The notes: generated by a model not told the origin, from the sequence alone. DNA of 60,693 nt from Pseudocoprococcus catus (GCF_019734885.1 NZ_JAAXCM010000033.1:1-60693); one strand, 5' to 3'. Positions 51,663 through 60,501 are shown, numbered from the stretch's first letter. Translations and numbers: made by a program.

Positions 51663-52631
51663 ATGTTAGATGGATTTTGCAGAACAATTGATTATATCCG
51701 GATCTCGGTGACAGACAGATGTAATCTCCGATGCCGTTATTGTATGCCTCCCGAGGGTATTACCTGTCTTCCGATGCATGAAATTCTTTCATACGAAGAA
51801 ACCATTCATCTCTGTCGGATTTTTGCAGAGCTCGGCGTCCGCAAGGTAAAAATTACCGGTGGAGAACCTTTCGTCCGCAGAAATGTCTGTCATCTGATCC
51901 GGGCTATCAAAGATATCCCGGGGGTTGACAGTGTAACAATTACCACCAATGGTATTCTGGCACTGCAGCATCTGAAAGAATTGAAAGCCATCGGTATTGA
52001 CGGTATCAATTTCAGTCTGGACACTCTGGATCCCGAGATTTTCCGACAGATCACCGGCACCGATGCCTTGTCAGATGTTCTGAAAGCCATTGATGCAGCC
52101 GCTGCCATAGGCATTCCCAACATCAAAATCAACTGTGTTCCCGTGCAGGGATCAAACACCGAAGACATTCCTGGGATTGCCGCTTTTGCCAAAAATTATC
52201 CCTTCCATGTCCGGTTTATCGAATTGATGCCCATCGGTCTCGGAAAGGATTATCAGTCGGTTCCCGAATCCGATATCCGCCGGATCCTTGAAACTGCTTA
52301 CGGATCTTTACTGCCTGCAGAAGGCACTTTCGGCAATGGCCCGGCCCATTACAGCCATATTGACGGTTTCAGGGGACATATCGGTTTCATCAGTGCCATG
52401 AGCCACATGTTCTGTGAGCAATGCAACCGAATCCGGCTGACGGCTGATGGCCAGTTAAAGACCTGCCTTTTTTACGAAAAAGGTGTTAATCTGAAGCCAT
52501 TACTCAGAAGCCATCATTCCGATGAAGAAATCATGCATCAGATTTCTCTGGCACTCCACGATAAGCCAAAGCACCATGACCTTGACAGCTTGTCGCCGGA
52601 ACATCGCGGAATGTCACAGATAGGAGGATAA
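51663..52631 (+). CDS. moaA: GTP 3',8-cyclase MoaA
   Basis: The 322-residue radical SAM enzyme has the N-terminal cluster motif CNLRCRYC near residue 19, KITGGEP near 61, the C-terminal second cluster motif CEQCNRIRLTADGQLKTC near 251, and the conserved C-terminal Gly-Gly. It makes the first intermediate of molybdenum cofactor from GTP. The start at 51663 (MLDGFCRTIDYIR) follows GGGAGG; the longer frame to 51513 includes the leader and promoter. It is followed by mogA in three bases. Confidence 0.96.
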   Translation: MLDGFCRTIDYIRISVTDRCNLRCRYCMPPEGITCLPMHEILSYEETIHLCRIFAELGVRKVKITGGEPFVRRNVCHLIRAIKDIPGVDSVTITTNGILALQHLKELKAIGIDGINFSLDTLDPEIFRQITGTDALSDVLKAIDAAAAIGIPNIKINCVPVQGSNTEDIPGIAAFAKNYPFHVRFIELMPIGLGKDYQSVPESDIRRILETAYGSLLPAEGTFGNGPAHYSHIDGFRGHIGFISAMSHMFCEQCNRIRLTADGQLKTCLFYEKGVNLKPLLRSHHSDEEIMHQISLALHDKPKHHDLDSLSPEHRGMSQIGG

Positions 52632-52634
52632 ATT

Positions 52635-53123
52635 ATGTACAAAGTTGCTATTATTACCGCCAGCGACAAAGGATATGCCGGCGAACGCGAAGATAAAAGT
52701 GGTTCAGTTATTGAAGAAATCGTAACCGCCCACGAACTGGAAGTGACAGGCAAAGTCATTCTCCCTGATGACCGCCAGATGCTGTCCGATCAGATGTTAA
52801 ATTATTGTCACCAGGGGATCGATCTTATTCTCACCACAGGCGGTACCGGATTTTCCAAAAGAGATGTCACCCCGGAAGCCACCGCAGATATCGTCGAACG
52901 CAGAGCTGATAATCTGACATTTGCCATGATCGCCAACAGCCTGCAGTACACACCTAAGGCCATGCTCTCCCGGGGTATCGCCGGCATCCGCGAAAATACG
53001 CTGATCGTCAATTTGCCCGGAAGCCCGAAAGCCGTACGGGAAAACCTGGAATATGCCATAGATGCCATTATCCATGGTGTCAAAATATTAAAAGGTGATG
53101 ACGCAGAATGTGCCAGAAAATAA
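52635..53123 (+). CDS. MogA/MoaB-family molybdopterin adenylyltransferase
   Basis: The 162-residue protein has the molybdopterin-binding fold: VAIITASDKGYAGEREDKSG near residue 4 and LILTTGGTGFSKRDVTPEA near 64, plus LPGSPKAVRENLEY near the end. It adenylylates molybdopterin before metal insertion. It is four bases after moaA, forming a two-gene Moco unit; the other Moco genes are elsewhere. Confidence 0.93.
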   Translation: MYKVAIITASDKGYAGEREDKSGSVIEEIVTAHELEVTGKVILPDDRQMLSDQMLNYCHQGIDLILTTGGTGFSKRDVTPEATADIVERRADNLTFAMIANSLQYTPKAMLSRGIAGIRENTLIVNLPGSPKAVRENLEYAIDAIIHGVKILKGDDAECARK

Positions 53124-53179
53124 ATTAAATTTGCTGTCATATCTGCAAAGCAATCCTCTGCAGATAAATAAAAAAATGC

Positions 53180-53273
53180 AACTGTTCAGAGCCAAGCAAA
53201 ATTTTAAAAACAGTCTTAAAAATGCAAGCATTTTATACCTGTTTTTTGAAATTTTGCTTGGCTCTGAACAGTT
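53180..53273. repeat. Long near-perfect palindrome (94 bp)
   Basis: Outer arms of 25 identical bases begin AACTGTTCAGAGCCAAGC and end with the reverse complement. They continue into AAAAACAG / CTGTTTTT pairing and an inner AAAATGC-aa-GCATTTT hairpin, so nearly the whole element folds into one rod. The minus strand is followed by TTTTTTT, so it can end transcription of the acyltransferase at 53308, and it also lies past mogA. It may be a MITE-like element or a strong convergent terminator. Confidence 0.75.
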
Positions 53274-53307
53274 ACAAAAAAATATTTAATTTATACAAAC
53301 CAAACGC

Positions 53308-54321
53308 CTAATTTCCCTTAAAAACAGTTTTTTCTATACAGACAAATATTTTATGCAGAATAACGGCTGAAATAAAAGATAATATAAATAGAGTCAGCAT
53401 AAAAGCAAATTCATCAGCAATATAGATGTAATTATTACGGAGCAAAATAAAAAACAATCCATGAACAAGATATACTTCATACGAAATTGAGCCTAACCAT
53501 TCCATTATTTTACTTTGCAATTTAACCTTCATTCCAACCAAAACAATCATTGTTAAATACATCAGACATTTGAACTCATCCCATCCATATCCAAACTGCA
53601 ATCCCATCGTCAAAATATAATAGAAAATAATAAGTCCTGCGAGCACTGCAAATATTCCTTTTTCTAAATTATTATCAATTTTGTTTTTGAAAAAGGCCCA
53701 CAATATCCCATAACAAAAAGCAAAAGCCGCAGGAAACCAATGTCCTTCATAGTTCAGCTTCAGACATACAACGATATAAAAGATCGCTACTGCAGCATTC
53801 AATATTATTACAGCTTCTGACTTCTTAAGAATCAATGCAATCATCGACGATATATAAAACATCATATAAAAATATATAATTGCAGTTACATACCAGCCAT
53901 TTGAGATAACAGATGATCCTCTAAAAAAATCATCTTTCATCGCACTTAAAGAATAGCCGTACATTTTCCATTTTATCAAAAAATAGATGACGCTCATCAC
54001 TACTGCCGGCATAAGCACAACAAAAAGTCTTCTTTTTGGAAAAGACTTAACATACGCTCTGCCTTTATGTTCAAATTGGTACATAAGACCGTATCCTGAA
54101 ATAAATAAAAATCCGCCAACCGCTATAAACCCGGCATTTGAAAAAAAGTTATATATATCTCCGACACCGGCAAAAATATTCAAATGATGGAACAGCACCA
54201 ATAAAATAAATATCCCTTTTAAATTCTCTGTCTGCTGCACCGAAAGATAATCTTTATTATAGGATGTAATTTTTATGTTATAAAATGTAGCAAAACAAGT
54301 TAATATCAAAATAATATTCAT
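53308..54321 (-). CDS. Acyltransferase_3 (OatA/WecH-like) membrane protein
   Basis: The 337-residue protein has about ten membrane segments, the TM1 region with FILLVLFHHLNIFAG (family His), FLFISGYGLMYQFEHKGRAYV and ISYEVYLVHGLFF near the end. These are the acyltransferase_3 marks for O-acetylating cell-surface sugars. Base composition is markedly AT-rich compared with moaA or polA, suggesting acquisition; tRNA genes lie just upstream. Its ATG overlaps the stop of a 24-codon reading frame. Confidence 0.85.
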   Translation of the reverse strand: MNIILILTCFATFYNIKITSYNKDYLSVQQTENLKGIFILLVLFHHLNIFAGVGDIYNFFSNAGFIAVGGFLFISGYGLMYQFEHKGRAYVKSFPKRRLFVVLMPAVVMSVIYFLIKWKMYGYSLSAMKDDFFRGSSVISNGWYVTAIIYFYMMFYISSMIALILKKSEAVIILNAAVAIFYIVVCLKLNYEGHWFPAAFAFCYGILWAFFKNKIDNNLEKGIFAVLAGLIIFYYILTMGLQFGYGWDEFKCLMYLTMIVLVGMKVKLQSKIMEWLGSISYEVYLVHGLFFILLRNNYIYIADEFAFMLTLFILSFISAVILHKIFVCIEKTVFKGN

Positions 54322-54392
54322 TTTTGCATGAACCCCTCATATATTTTATCAAATTCAAAATTTGTCTGGAATTTCATTGTAATCTTGTTCAC
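54318..54392 (-). CDS. Possible 24-residue leader peptide coupled to the acyltransferase
   Basis: An AAAAGGAGG site is followed seven bases later by GTG and an open frame, MNKITMKFQTNFEFDKIYEG plus FMQK, whose TGA overlaps the acyltransferase ATG (ATGA). The strong ribosome-binding site belongs to this frame, not to the acyltransferase, which has only a weak GAGG site of its own further away. Translational coupling is the simplest reading. The peptide itself is not recognised. Confidence 0.45.
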   Translation of the reverse strand: MNKITMKFQTNFEFDKIYEGFMQK

Positions 54393-54471
54393 ATGATTAC
54401 CTCCTTTTGATGGCAAGAATCATGCGTATTACATTACCTTATATCAATATTCAATAAATCCATATAACGAA

Positions 54472-54496
54472 AAAAACGCTGTAAAACAGCGTTTCT
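54472..54496 (-). terminator. Terminator after the tRNA pair
   Basis: On the minus strand AAACGCTGT-ttt-ACAGCGTTT is followed by TTTTC, about ten bases past the 3' end of tRNA-Leu, so it ends the tRNA transcript. Confidence 0.85.
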
Positions 54497-54507
54497 ATAA
54501 ATTCTAG

Positions 54508-54589
54508 TACCGGTGGTCGGACTCGAACCGACATGGATTGCTCCGCATGATTTTGAGTCATGTGCGTCTGCCAATTCCGCCACACCGGC
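54508..54589 (-). tRNA. tRNA-Leu (CAA)
   Basis: The minus strand from 54589 begins GCCGGTGTGGCGGAATTGGC and folds as a tRNA with a D-arm. The anticodon stem CATGA / TCATG carries loop CTCAAAA (anticodon CAA), followed by a short variable arm and GGTTCGAGTCC T-arm. CCA is not encoded. It reads UUG codons. Confidence 0.93.
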
Positions 54590-54646
54590 ATATATGATGC
54601 CTAAGCAGACTTGCTTTCATCCATTTGGATTTTGGCATTAAAAAAA

Positions 54647-54718
54647 TAGCCCGTAGGGGAATCGAACCCCTGTTTCCGCCGTGAGAGGGCGGCGTCTTAA
54701 CCGCTTGACCAACGAGCC
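54647..54718 (-). tRNA. tRNA-Glu (CTC)
   Basis: The minus strand from 54718 begins GGCTCGTTGGTCAAGCGG. The anticodon stem CCGCC / GGCGG holds loop CTCTCAC, anticodon CTC, and the T-arm is GGGGTTCGATTCCCC. CCA is not encoded. It reads GAG codons and lies 57 bases upstream of tRNA-Leu in one transcription unit. Confidence 0.93.
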
Positions 54719-54920
54719 ATTTGCTACTCTGCTATCATACACTACTTTTCAGGAAAATGCAAGCCTTTTTTTAAATTTTTTTGAAAAAATATATTTTTCT
54801 AACTTTCAACACTTTTTGCAGCCTGTAAATACGACTGTTACTCCTTCAATCAATCGTAATCTACAAAAGATGAAAGAAATTAACCTGTCGTTAAAAGTTT
54901 TCTCCCATCTATTAGAAAAA

Positions 54921-56024
54921 TCAGTTCAGTGGCTGGATCCATATATCCATGATACCGCCGCAGACCAGTCCGTTTTCTGCCGCTTCTCTTCCTGTCATAT
55001 CCACATGTTCAAGGGCACTTACTCCTTCCCGCATACAATAACGCGCTTTCGTAATTGCTTCCGCCTCTGCGCAGCCGCCGCCGATGGTGCCGATGATTCG
55101 TCCGTCTTCCAGCACAACCATTTTCGTACCTGCCTCCCTCGGTCCGCAACCTTTCTTGACGATAATGGTTGCCAATGCCCTTTTGATATCTTCTGCAGGA
55201 TGCGCCAGCATCTTCTGCATATCTGAAGAATAACAATAATCCTCTGTACAGCTTCTTCTGCACTGGATCATCTCTGCGATAATAGACACCGCAATCTCCT
55301 CCGGAGTAGCGGCTCCGATCTTCAGACCTATGGGCATATGAACACTATCAAGCAGCATCTGATCGTACCCTTCTTCCAGAAGACCTACTTTCAGATTTTT
55401 CACTCTGACTCTGCTGCCCATCATGCCGATATAGCTGTGACGTTTTCCAAGGATGGCATGCATGCAATCCACATCATACTGATGTCCCCTTGTCACGATC
55501 ACAAAATACGGCTCATTTCTGTCATCAATGGCTTCCAGTGCCTGAGAAAAAGGTTCACAGATAACTTCATCTGCCCCTGCCTCTCTGGCCTTGTTGCAGA
55601 AAGCCGGGCGATCATCAATAACTGTCACATGAAAGCCCACCATTCTCGCCATACGCAGCAGAGCAATCGAAACATGTCCTGCACCGCAGATAATCACCTG
55701 TTGTCCGCCGCCGACTTTTTCTGCAAATACTTTACCAAAATCAAACTCAAGCACTGACGGCAGCCGCCTGTCTGTCCATTCGCTCTGTTCCATCACAGAT
55801 GTTATGATTGCAGCTGCTTTTTTCTTTGTCTCTGTCTTTTCATCTGTCATATATACGCAGACAGGCATCTCACCTTCCCACAAAATCTTCATACCGCTTA
55901 ATTCGCCTTCAATGACCGTCATTTCATAGCAGCCTTTACTAGCTGAAATACTCTTTTCAAGCCATTGATAATATACTTGTGCGGATGTCGTATTTTCCAT
56001 TTGATTTAAATCTTTTTTATTCAT
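54921..56024 (-). CDS. XdhC/CoxI-family protein with permuted domain order
   Basis: The 367-residue protein has a Rossmann domain first (QQVIICGAGHVSIALLRMARMVGF near residue 110, VTVIDDRPAFC, YFVIVTRGHQYD) and the XdhC/CoxI motif after it (GPREAGTKMVVLEDGRIIGTIGGGCAEAE near 300). In classical XdhC the order is reversed. XdhC proteins bind molybdenum cofactor and help insert the sulfurated form into xanthine dehydrogenase-type enzymes. The start at 56024 (MNKKDLN) follows GTGGAG; the ATG at 56045 lacks a site. moaA and mogA lie 2 kb away. Confidence 0.9.
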   Translation of the reverse strand: MNKKDLNQMENTTSAQVYYQWLEKSISASKGCYEMTVIEGELSGMKILWEGEMPVCVYMTDEKTETKKKAAAIITSVMEQSEWTDRRLPSVLEFDFGKVFAEKVGGGQQVIICGAGHVSIALLRMARMVGFHVTVIDDRPAFCNKAREAGADEVICEPFSQALEAIDDRNEPYFVIVTRGHQYDVDCMHAILGKRHSYIGMMGSRVRVKNLKVGLLEEGYDQMLLDSVHMPIGLKIGAATPEEIAVSIIAEMIQCRRSCTEDYCYSSDMQKMLAHPAEDIKRALATIIVKKGCGPREAGTKMVVLEDGRIIGTIGGGCAEAEAITKARYCMREGVSALEHVDMTGREAAENGLVCGGIMDIWIQPLN

Positions 56025-56047
56025 TATATTCTCCACTGTATACATTT

Positions 56048-56785
56048 TTATGCGGTCAAAAACGCCTGGATCAGGCCGGCATATGCATCCGGCTGCTGAT
56101 TGGCATAAACAAGATGATTATAGCCTTTGACGATATGGACCTCTGCATTCGGGTAGTATCTCCTGATCAGATGTGCATTCACCTGCCTATTTGTCTCCCG
56201 GCTGCCATACAGACAGTATAGCGGCTGTTCAACTCCCGGACCGATCCTATAATTTACCAATACCTCTATCATTGCCTTCATAGAATTCTCTGAAAGTCCG
56301 GACATGCATCGCTGCATTTCTTCCGGCCAATTTCCAATAAAATTCTTCTCAAGATTGGCGATCATCTTCTCCCTGTCAGAAGCTTTTCTGATATAGCCGC
56401 TGAAAATATGACGCATGGCCATTCTTTCAAAAAAAGCAGCACCTGATGTATAGAAATTCACTGCACCATCAAGAAATATCTTTCGGATCGTCAGTTCTTC
56501 ACACTTTGCAAGCTCCATGGCAAAAATCGTCCCCAGCGACATTCCCATTACCAGCTCGAATGAAATAAAATTCTTCTCCCTCAGCCATCTTGCAATCCTT
56601 GTACATTCCTGTTCCAATCCCGGAAATTCTGCCCCGGAGCTATCATATCCATCCAATGTCACGCAGACAAAATGATACTGCTGCATCCTAGATGCAATAC
56701 TCTGCAGACAGGCACCGGACATAAATAATCCTGGAATGTACAGGATATGAGGATGCCTGCTGTCTCCAAATTCACAGATATTCAT
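56048..56785 (-). CDS. Alpha/beta hydrolase
   Basis: The 245-residue protein has the oxyanion segment ILYIPGLFMSG near residue 13, the nucleophile elbow GMSLGTIFAMELA (Ser near 81), a cap region, and C-terminal YGSRETN and KGYNHLVY with the catalytic His. It is a soluble esterase or lipase-like hydrolase of unknown substrate. The start at 56785 (MNICEFG) has GAGGGG upstream. It ends just before the XdhC-like gene. Confidence 0.85.
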   Translation of the reverse strand: MNICEFGDSRHPHILYIPGLFMSGACLQSIASRMQQYHFVCVTLDGYDSSGAEFPGLEQECTRIARWLREKNFISFELVMGMSLGTIFAMELAKCEELTIRKIFLDGAVNFYTSGAAFFERMAMRHIFSGYIRKASDREKMIANLEKNFIGNWPEEMQRCMSGLSENSMKAMIEVLVNYRIGPGVEQPLYCLYGSRETNRQVNAHLIRRYYPNAEVHIVKGYNHLVYANQQPDAYAGLIQAFLTA

Positions 56786-56873
56786 AAAACACCCCTCTTT
56801 CAATAACCAATACAGTCTATACCCCAAAAAACATATAACAGATGGATAATCTTCCATCTGTTATATATATTAA

Positions 56874-58133
56874 CTACCAGTTAGTAGCAATGTCAAGCTG
56901 TGTTGGATTGGATGCTGCAAAACCACCGGTATCACATACCAGACAAGTTCCTAGAGAGCTCTCCACTGTGGTTCCTCTAGGGAATCGATCCAGATTAGCT
57001 GCACACATAATATATGGCCCAAGCATCTTACATCCATCTTCCCTCACCCAATAAGGATAATCTTCAGATGAAAATCCCATATTGCGCATAATGCTGACAA
57101 CACCGCTCATGTCAAGATTATAGTAAGTTTCTTTACCTGTCGGTCCATACACGACACCATGACTTGGTGAAAGAACTGTTCCATCCCACGATGATGATGA
57201 ATTTGACGAATTATCTTTAGGTGCTTCCGTCTCAGGTGCTTCCGTTTCAGGTGCTTCTGTCTCAGGCGCTTTTGTCTCTGTCTCTGCTTCTGTCTCTTTC
57301 TTCGCTGAACTGCTGCCGGAAGACTCCTTCTTTGTCGTTGTGCTCTGGCTAGCCTTCTTCACTGCAGCTTCTTTTGCTGCTCTTTCTTCCGCAGTCTTCT
57401 TCTCATCCGCTAAAATAGCAGACATTTTGTTATTCTGAGCATCAATCTGTGACTGGATATCTGAAATATCAGAATAAGCAGCCTGCATACTTTCATCCAG
57501 AGAACTCAGTTCACTCTGTCTCTCATCAAGAATCACATTCAGCTCGTCCATCTGCTGCTGATAAGTATCCTTGTTCTTTTCCAGATTGGCCTGTTTCTCT
57601 CCCAATTCCTGTTCGTAATCAAGAATTTTCTGTGTTGTCTCCTCAAGATTTGTATACAAATCATAATCATACATGTTGATACGAGACTTATACTCCTGCG
57701 AATTCAGTACACTTTTTAGATCTGCATCCTGAAGAAGGACTCTAAAAAATGAAGCATCCTCATCAGATTCATAAATCGCCTTGATACGTGCTTTCAACGC
57801 ATCATACTGTGTCTTTTGATCCGCTTCAGCTTTCTTGAGATTCTTCTTGGCAACGGTAATCTCTTCATTCGTCTGCTCAATCTCATCAGAAACTGTATTC
57901 AGATCACTCAATGTCGATTTAATCTTTGTATCCAATTCTGCTATGTAAGATTCCAGGCTTGTCTTATTGGCTTTCATACTGGAAAGTTCAGATTCAAGAT
58001 CCGACGCCTGACTCTCAAGTGTATTAATCTGATTCGTAACATCTGCTTTCGTATCCGCCAACACCGGCATGGTCATGGCAACGCATAAGGCTCCCGCCAT
58101 CACACATTTCATCAACCTTTTGCTATGTTTCAT
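56874..58133 (-). CDS. Exported coiled-coil protein with 3D/double-psi-barrel-like C-terminus
   Basis: The 419-residue protein has a signal peptide ending PVLADT and a long coiled coil (about residues 27-240: IENQINTLESQASDLESEL-like heptads), as in PcsB/CwlO hydrolases. A Ser/Glu/Thr/Pro linker with ETEAP repeats (about 260-310) precedes a C-terminal domain (MLGPYIMCAANLDRFPRGTT, CLVCDTGGFA, QLDIATNW). The DTGG...LDI pattern resembles the 3D domain of cell-wall lytic proteins. The start at 58133 has AAGGAGG nine bases upstream. Its role is likely in wall remodelling, regulated by the coiled coil. Confidence 0.82.
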   Translation of the reverse strand: MKHSKRLMKCVMAGALCVAMTMPVLADTKADVTNQINTLESQASDLESELSSMKANKTSLESYIAELDTKIKSTLSDLNTVSDEIEQTNEEITVAKKNLKKAEADQKTQYDALKARIKAIYESDEDASFFRVLLQDADLKSVLNSQEYKSRINMYDYDLYTNLEETTQKILDYEQELGEKQANLEKNKDTYQQQMDELNVILDERQSELSSLDESMQAAYSDISDIQSQIDAQNNKMSAILADEKKTAEERAAKEAAVKKASQSTTTKKESSGSSSAKKETEAETETKAPETEAPETEAPETEAPKDNSSNSSSSWDGTVLSPSHGVVYGPTGKETYYNLDMSGVVSIMRNMGFSSEDYPYWVREDGCKMLGPYIMCAANLDRFPRGTTVESSLGTCLVCDTGGFAASNPTQLDIATNW

Positions 58134-58222
58134 CAACATAGACCTCCTTTTTAACTTTCAAATCTCGAACAGAGGTTCTCCATTTCGCAACAGAAAACAA
58201 TCTATCCGCTGTATAACATTTC

Positions 58223-58251
58223 TTATTATACCACCTCCTGTCAATTATTAC
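58223..58251 (-). promoter_or_regulatory. Promoter of the coiled-coil wall protein
   Basis: TTGTAA (58251-58246), a 17-base spacer and TATAAT (58228-58223) on the minus strand, about 90 bases before the ATG. Confidence 0.7.
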
Positions 58252-58323
58252 AATATTGAGTATCAAATATTACATAATTGTTTCATAAAACGCAATTTTC
58301 TGATGCCGCAATACCTTCCCGGA

Positions 58324-58391
58324 TTATTTTCCGCCTTTATAGGTTACAGATTTTCCTGAATGATAGGAACATCATTTTTCTTATGTCGCAT
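58324..58391 (-). pseudogene. Remnant of a paralogous C-terminus of the CAP protein
   Basis: Past the terminator of the CAP gene, the minus strand encodes YHSGKSVTYKGGK and a stop, preceded (after a one-base slip) by KKND. The intact neighbour ends KKNDASSYHSGKSITYKTSK. DNA similarity extends over about 65 bases. It is the last piece of a once-tandem copy, most of which has been lost, probably by recombination. Confidence 0.65.
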
Positions 58392-58394
58392 TTA

Positions 58395-58438
58395 AAACAA
58401 GAAGAAGGCCCTCTGAAATTAACTTTCAAAGGACCTCG
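58395..58438 (-). terminator. Terminator of the CAP-domain gene
   Basis: On the minus strand GGTCCTTTGAAA-gttaa-TTTCAGAGGGCC is followed by TTCTTCTTGTTTT, 22 bases after the stop codon. Confidence 0.75.
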
Positions 58439-58456
58439 CCATAAACTTATGCTATT

Positions 58457-60445
58457 TTATTTACTTGTTTTATAGGTGATAGATTTTCCAGAATGATAAG
58501 AACTTGCATCGTTTTTCTTATAGGCACGCACCGTGTATGTATACTTTTTGTTCTTCTTCACGCTGGTATCCGTCCAGGTAACGGCTTTATTCGCTTTTAC
58601 CGTGGCCACTCTCTGCCACTTGCCATCGCTGTCTTTCTTATAAATCCGGTATCCATCAATACTCTTATTCGCTTTCGTTTTCACAGCAACACCTTTAGAT
58701 GTGTTCGACAATGTGAAGTCCGGCTGAGCCAGACGGTAAAGCGCTTTATCCGTCTCAAATGCACTTCTTGACTTGCTGCGGTAGGCAACAACTGTATAAT
58801 AATACTGTTTGCCAGCCTTTGAATCTGTGTCCGTCCACTTTGTTGTCTTACGATCAGCAGTTTTTACTTTCTTCCAGCTGTCTGATTTCTTCTCCTTACG
58901 GTAAATATAATAACCGGAGGCATTCTTCGACTTTGACCAGCTGACATTCACACCTTTTGAACCATTCGCCAGCTTAACCGTTGGTTTTGATACAAAATAA
59001 GCCTGAACGACATTTTTGTCTGTGTAATCACTTTTTCCGGAAGTATTATAAGATCTGACGGTATAGCGATACAAAGTACTGCTGTCAACATTTTTGTCTT
59101 TCCACTTTAATGTATTTTCATTTGTAACATCCTTGATACGCTTCCAGCTTTCCCATTTACCATTCTGATAAATACTCCGGTAAACATAAAAACCATCTGG
59201 CTTACCTGAGGATTTCCAGGTAACATTAAGACCGTCTGATGCACACTTGACACTCACATCACTGATACTGAGTTTTGTTGTATTTTCACTGACTGTCACT
59301 GTATAAGACGCCTTTAAACCACAGTCTGTTTTGGCTGTAATGGATGCCTTGCCGGTTCCGACAGCTGTCACATTTCCCTTGTGGTCAACTTTCAAAATTT
59401 TTTCATTGTTTGAAGACCATTCTACAGCGCCGCCTGTGACATCCGAAAGATACTGCAGGCCACAGCCATTATCAGATATCCCAAACACAGCCTTTCCCTT
59501 GTAACCTACTTTAACTTTGGTGCTTAATCCGCTGATGGATGCAGATACATCGTCTTTCTGAACTTCTATAATCTGCGTACAGTCTTTGATTGCAGGCGCA
59601 GTCTCTTCATCCAAATCGTCCTCGTATGCAAATTCACCGGAAGTCGCATTCGGATAAACGCCATCATCATTCAAAAATGTTGCAATGCCGACATAAAGAT
59701 GATCCGGATCAATCATCTGGGTATAATGACCTGTCACCGTATTGTCATTTTGATCTAACCAATCCTGTTTTTCTCCATACCATTGTTCAATACCCGTCAA
59801 CATAGAATCCGAACTATTCCATGCCAACACTTCACCATAACTGTCAATGCCATTTGGCGAAACCAGATCAAAGCAAATCTCACCATTTGGCCTTGTATGG
59901 TCAATTAAAATAGAGGCTTCAGCAGCACGGATTCTTGCAATATATTCCAAATCCGAAGACCATTTGATTGGCACATAATCCGATGATGTCAATTTGCGGC
60001 TGCTGTCTCTTGGATCCGGATAACCTTTATCGCAAGCTTCCTTTCGATATTGATTAATCAGGTTAAGCGCATTCTTGGCATCCGCAAGATAAGACCCCTG
60101 AACACCTACAAGGAGACAGCCCTCGGAAGCAACTGTCTTATCCGTTGGTATCACATTATCTGGATAATTCCAGTTAATATTGCCACCTTTCTTCGCCTGC
60201 TCTACCTGAACACCATATTCATCCGATGCATCCTGCTCCGTCTGGACATCACCTCCATACTCATCCTGGATTGGCTGTTCAGTATCGTTTTCTGTCCCAT
60301 AAGACTCAATTCCATAGGTTTGTGACTCATAAGATTCTGTCTCACCCGCTTCCGCCCCATTCAAAGCTTCCGCATAGACAGGCATTGCCCCGTAAGGAAC
60401 AACCATAGCGCAGGCTAATAATAATGCAGTCCATTTTTTCTTCAT
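58457..60445 (-). CDS. Secreted CAP/SCP-domain protein with Ig-like and fibronectin III-like repeats
   Basis: The 662-residue protein has a signal peptide (ending MPVYAEA), an acidic Glu/Tyr/Gly-rich linker (about 30-85), and a CAP/SCP domain (about 110-270; ALNLINQYRKEACDK, EYIARIRAAEASI, GHYTQMIDPDHLYVGIA). A BIG2-type Ig domain (about 310-395) and three fibronectin III-like repeats ending SKYTYTVRAYKK-type strands (about 400-662) complete it. No LPXTG or membrane tail is seen, so it is secreted or wall-bound by the repeats. CAP proteins of Clostridia act at the cell surface; enzymatic role unclear. Confidence 0.88.
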   Translation of the reverse strand: MKKKWTALLLACAMVVPYGAMPVYAEALNGAEAGETESYESQTYGIESYGTENDTEQPIQDEYGGDVQTEQDASDEYGVQVEQAKKGGNINWNYPDNVIPTDKTVASEGCLLVGVQGSYLADAKNALNLINQYRKEACDKGYPDPRDSSRKLTSSDYVPIKWSSDLEYIARIRAAEASILIDHTRPNGEICFDLVSPNGIDSYGEVLAWNSSDSMLTGIEQWYGEKQDWLDQNDNTVTGHYTQMIDPDHLYVGIATFLNDDGVYPNATSGEFAYEDDLDEETAPAIKDCTQIIEVQKDDVSASISGLSTKVKVGYKGKAVFGISDNGCGLQYLSDVTGGAVEWSSNNEKILKVDHKGNVTAVGTGKASITAKTDCGLKASYTVTVSENTTKLSISDVSVKCASDGLNVTWKSSGKPDGFYVYRSIYQNGKWESWKRIKDVTNENTLKWKDKNVDSSTLYRYTVRSYNTSGKSDYTDKNVVQAYFVSKPTVKLANGSKGVNVSWSKSKNASGYYIYRKEKKSDSWKKVKTADRKTTKWTDTDSKAGKQYYYTVVAYRSKSRSAFETDKALYRLAQPDFTLSNTSKGVAVKTKANKSIDGYRIYKKDSDGKWQRVATVKANKAVTWTDTSVKKNKKYTYTVRAYKKNDASSYHSGKSITYKTSK

Positions 60446-60492
60446 GTTCTTCCCTCATTTCTCTTAGAAAAATCATCAGATTCGATAGCATT

Positions 60493-60501
60493 ATTATAGC
60501 A
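60493..60501 (-). promoter_or_regulatory. Extended -10 promoter of the CAP gene
   Basis: TG-C-TATAAT on the minus strand, about 50 bases before the CAP protein ATG. No consensus -35 is seen at the usual distance. Confidence 0.5.

Noticed and set aside
54681-55226. Plus-strand 181-residue frame across tRNA-Glu and the XdhC-like gene
   Set aside because: It overlaps a tRNA and the antisense of a recognised gene, and has no ribosome-binding site.
57230-57285. Short tandem repeats resembling a CRISPR or VNTR
   Set aside because: They encode ETEAP repeats in the linker of the wall protein; units are about 15 bases without unique spacers. No CRISPR array was seen in the window.
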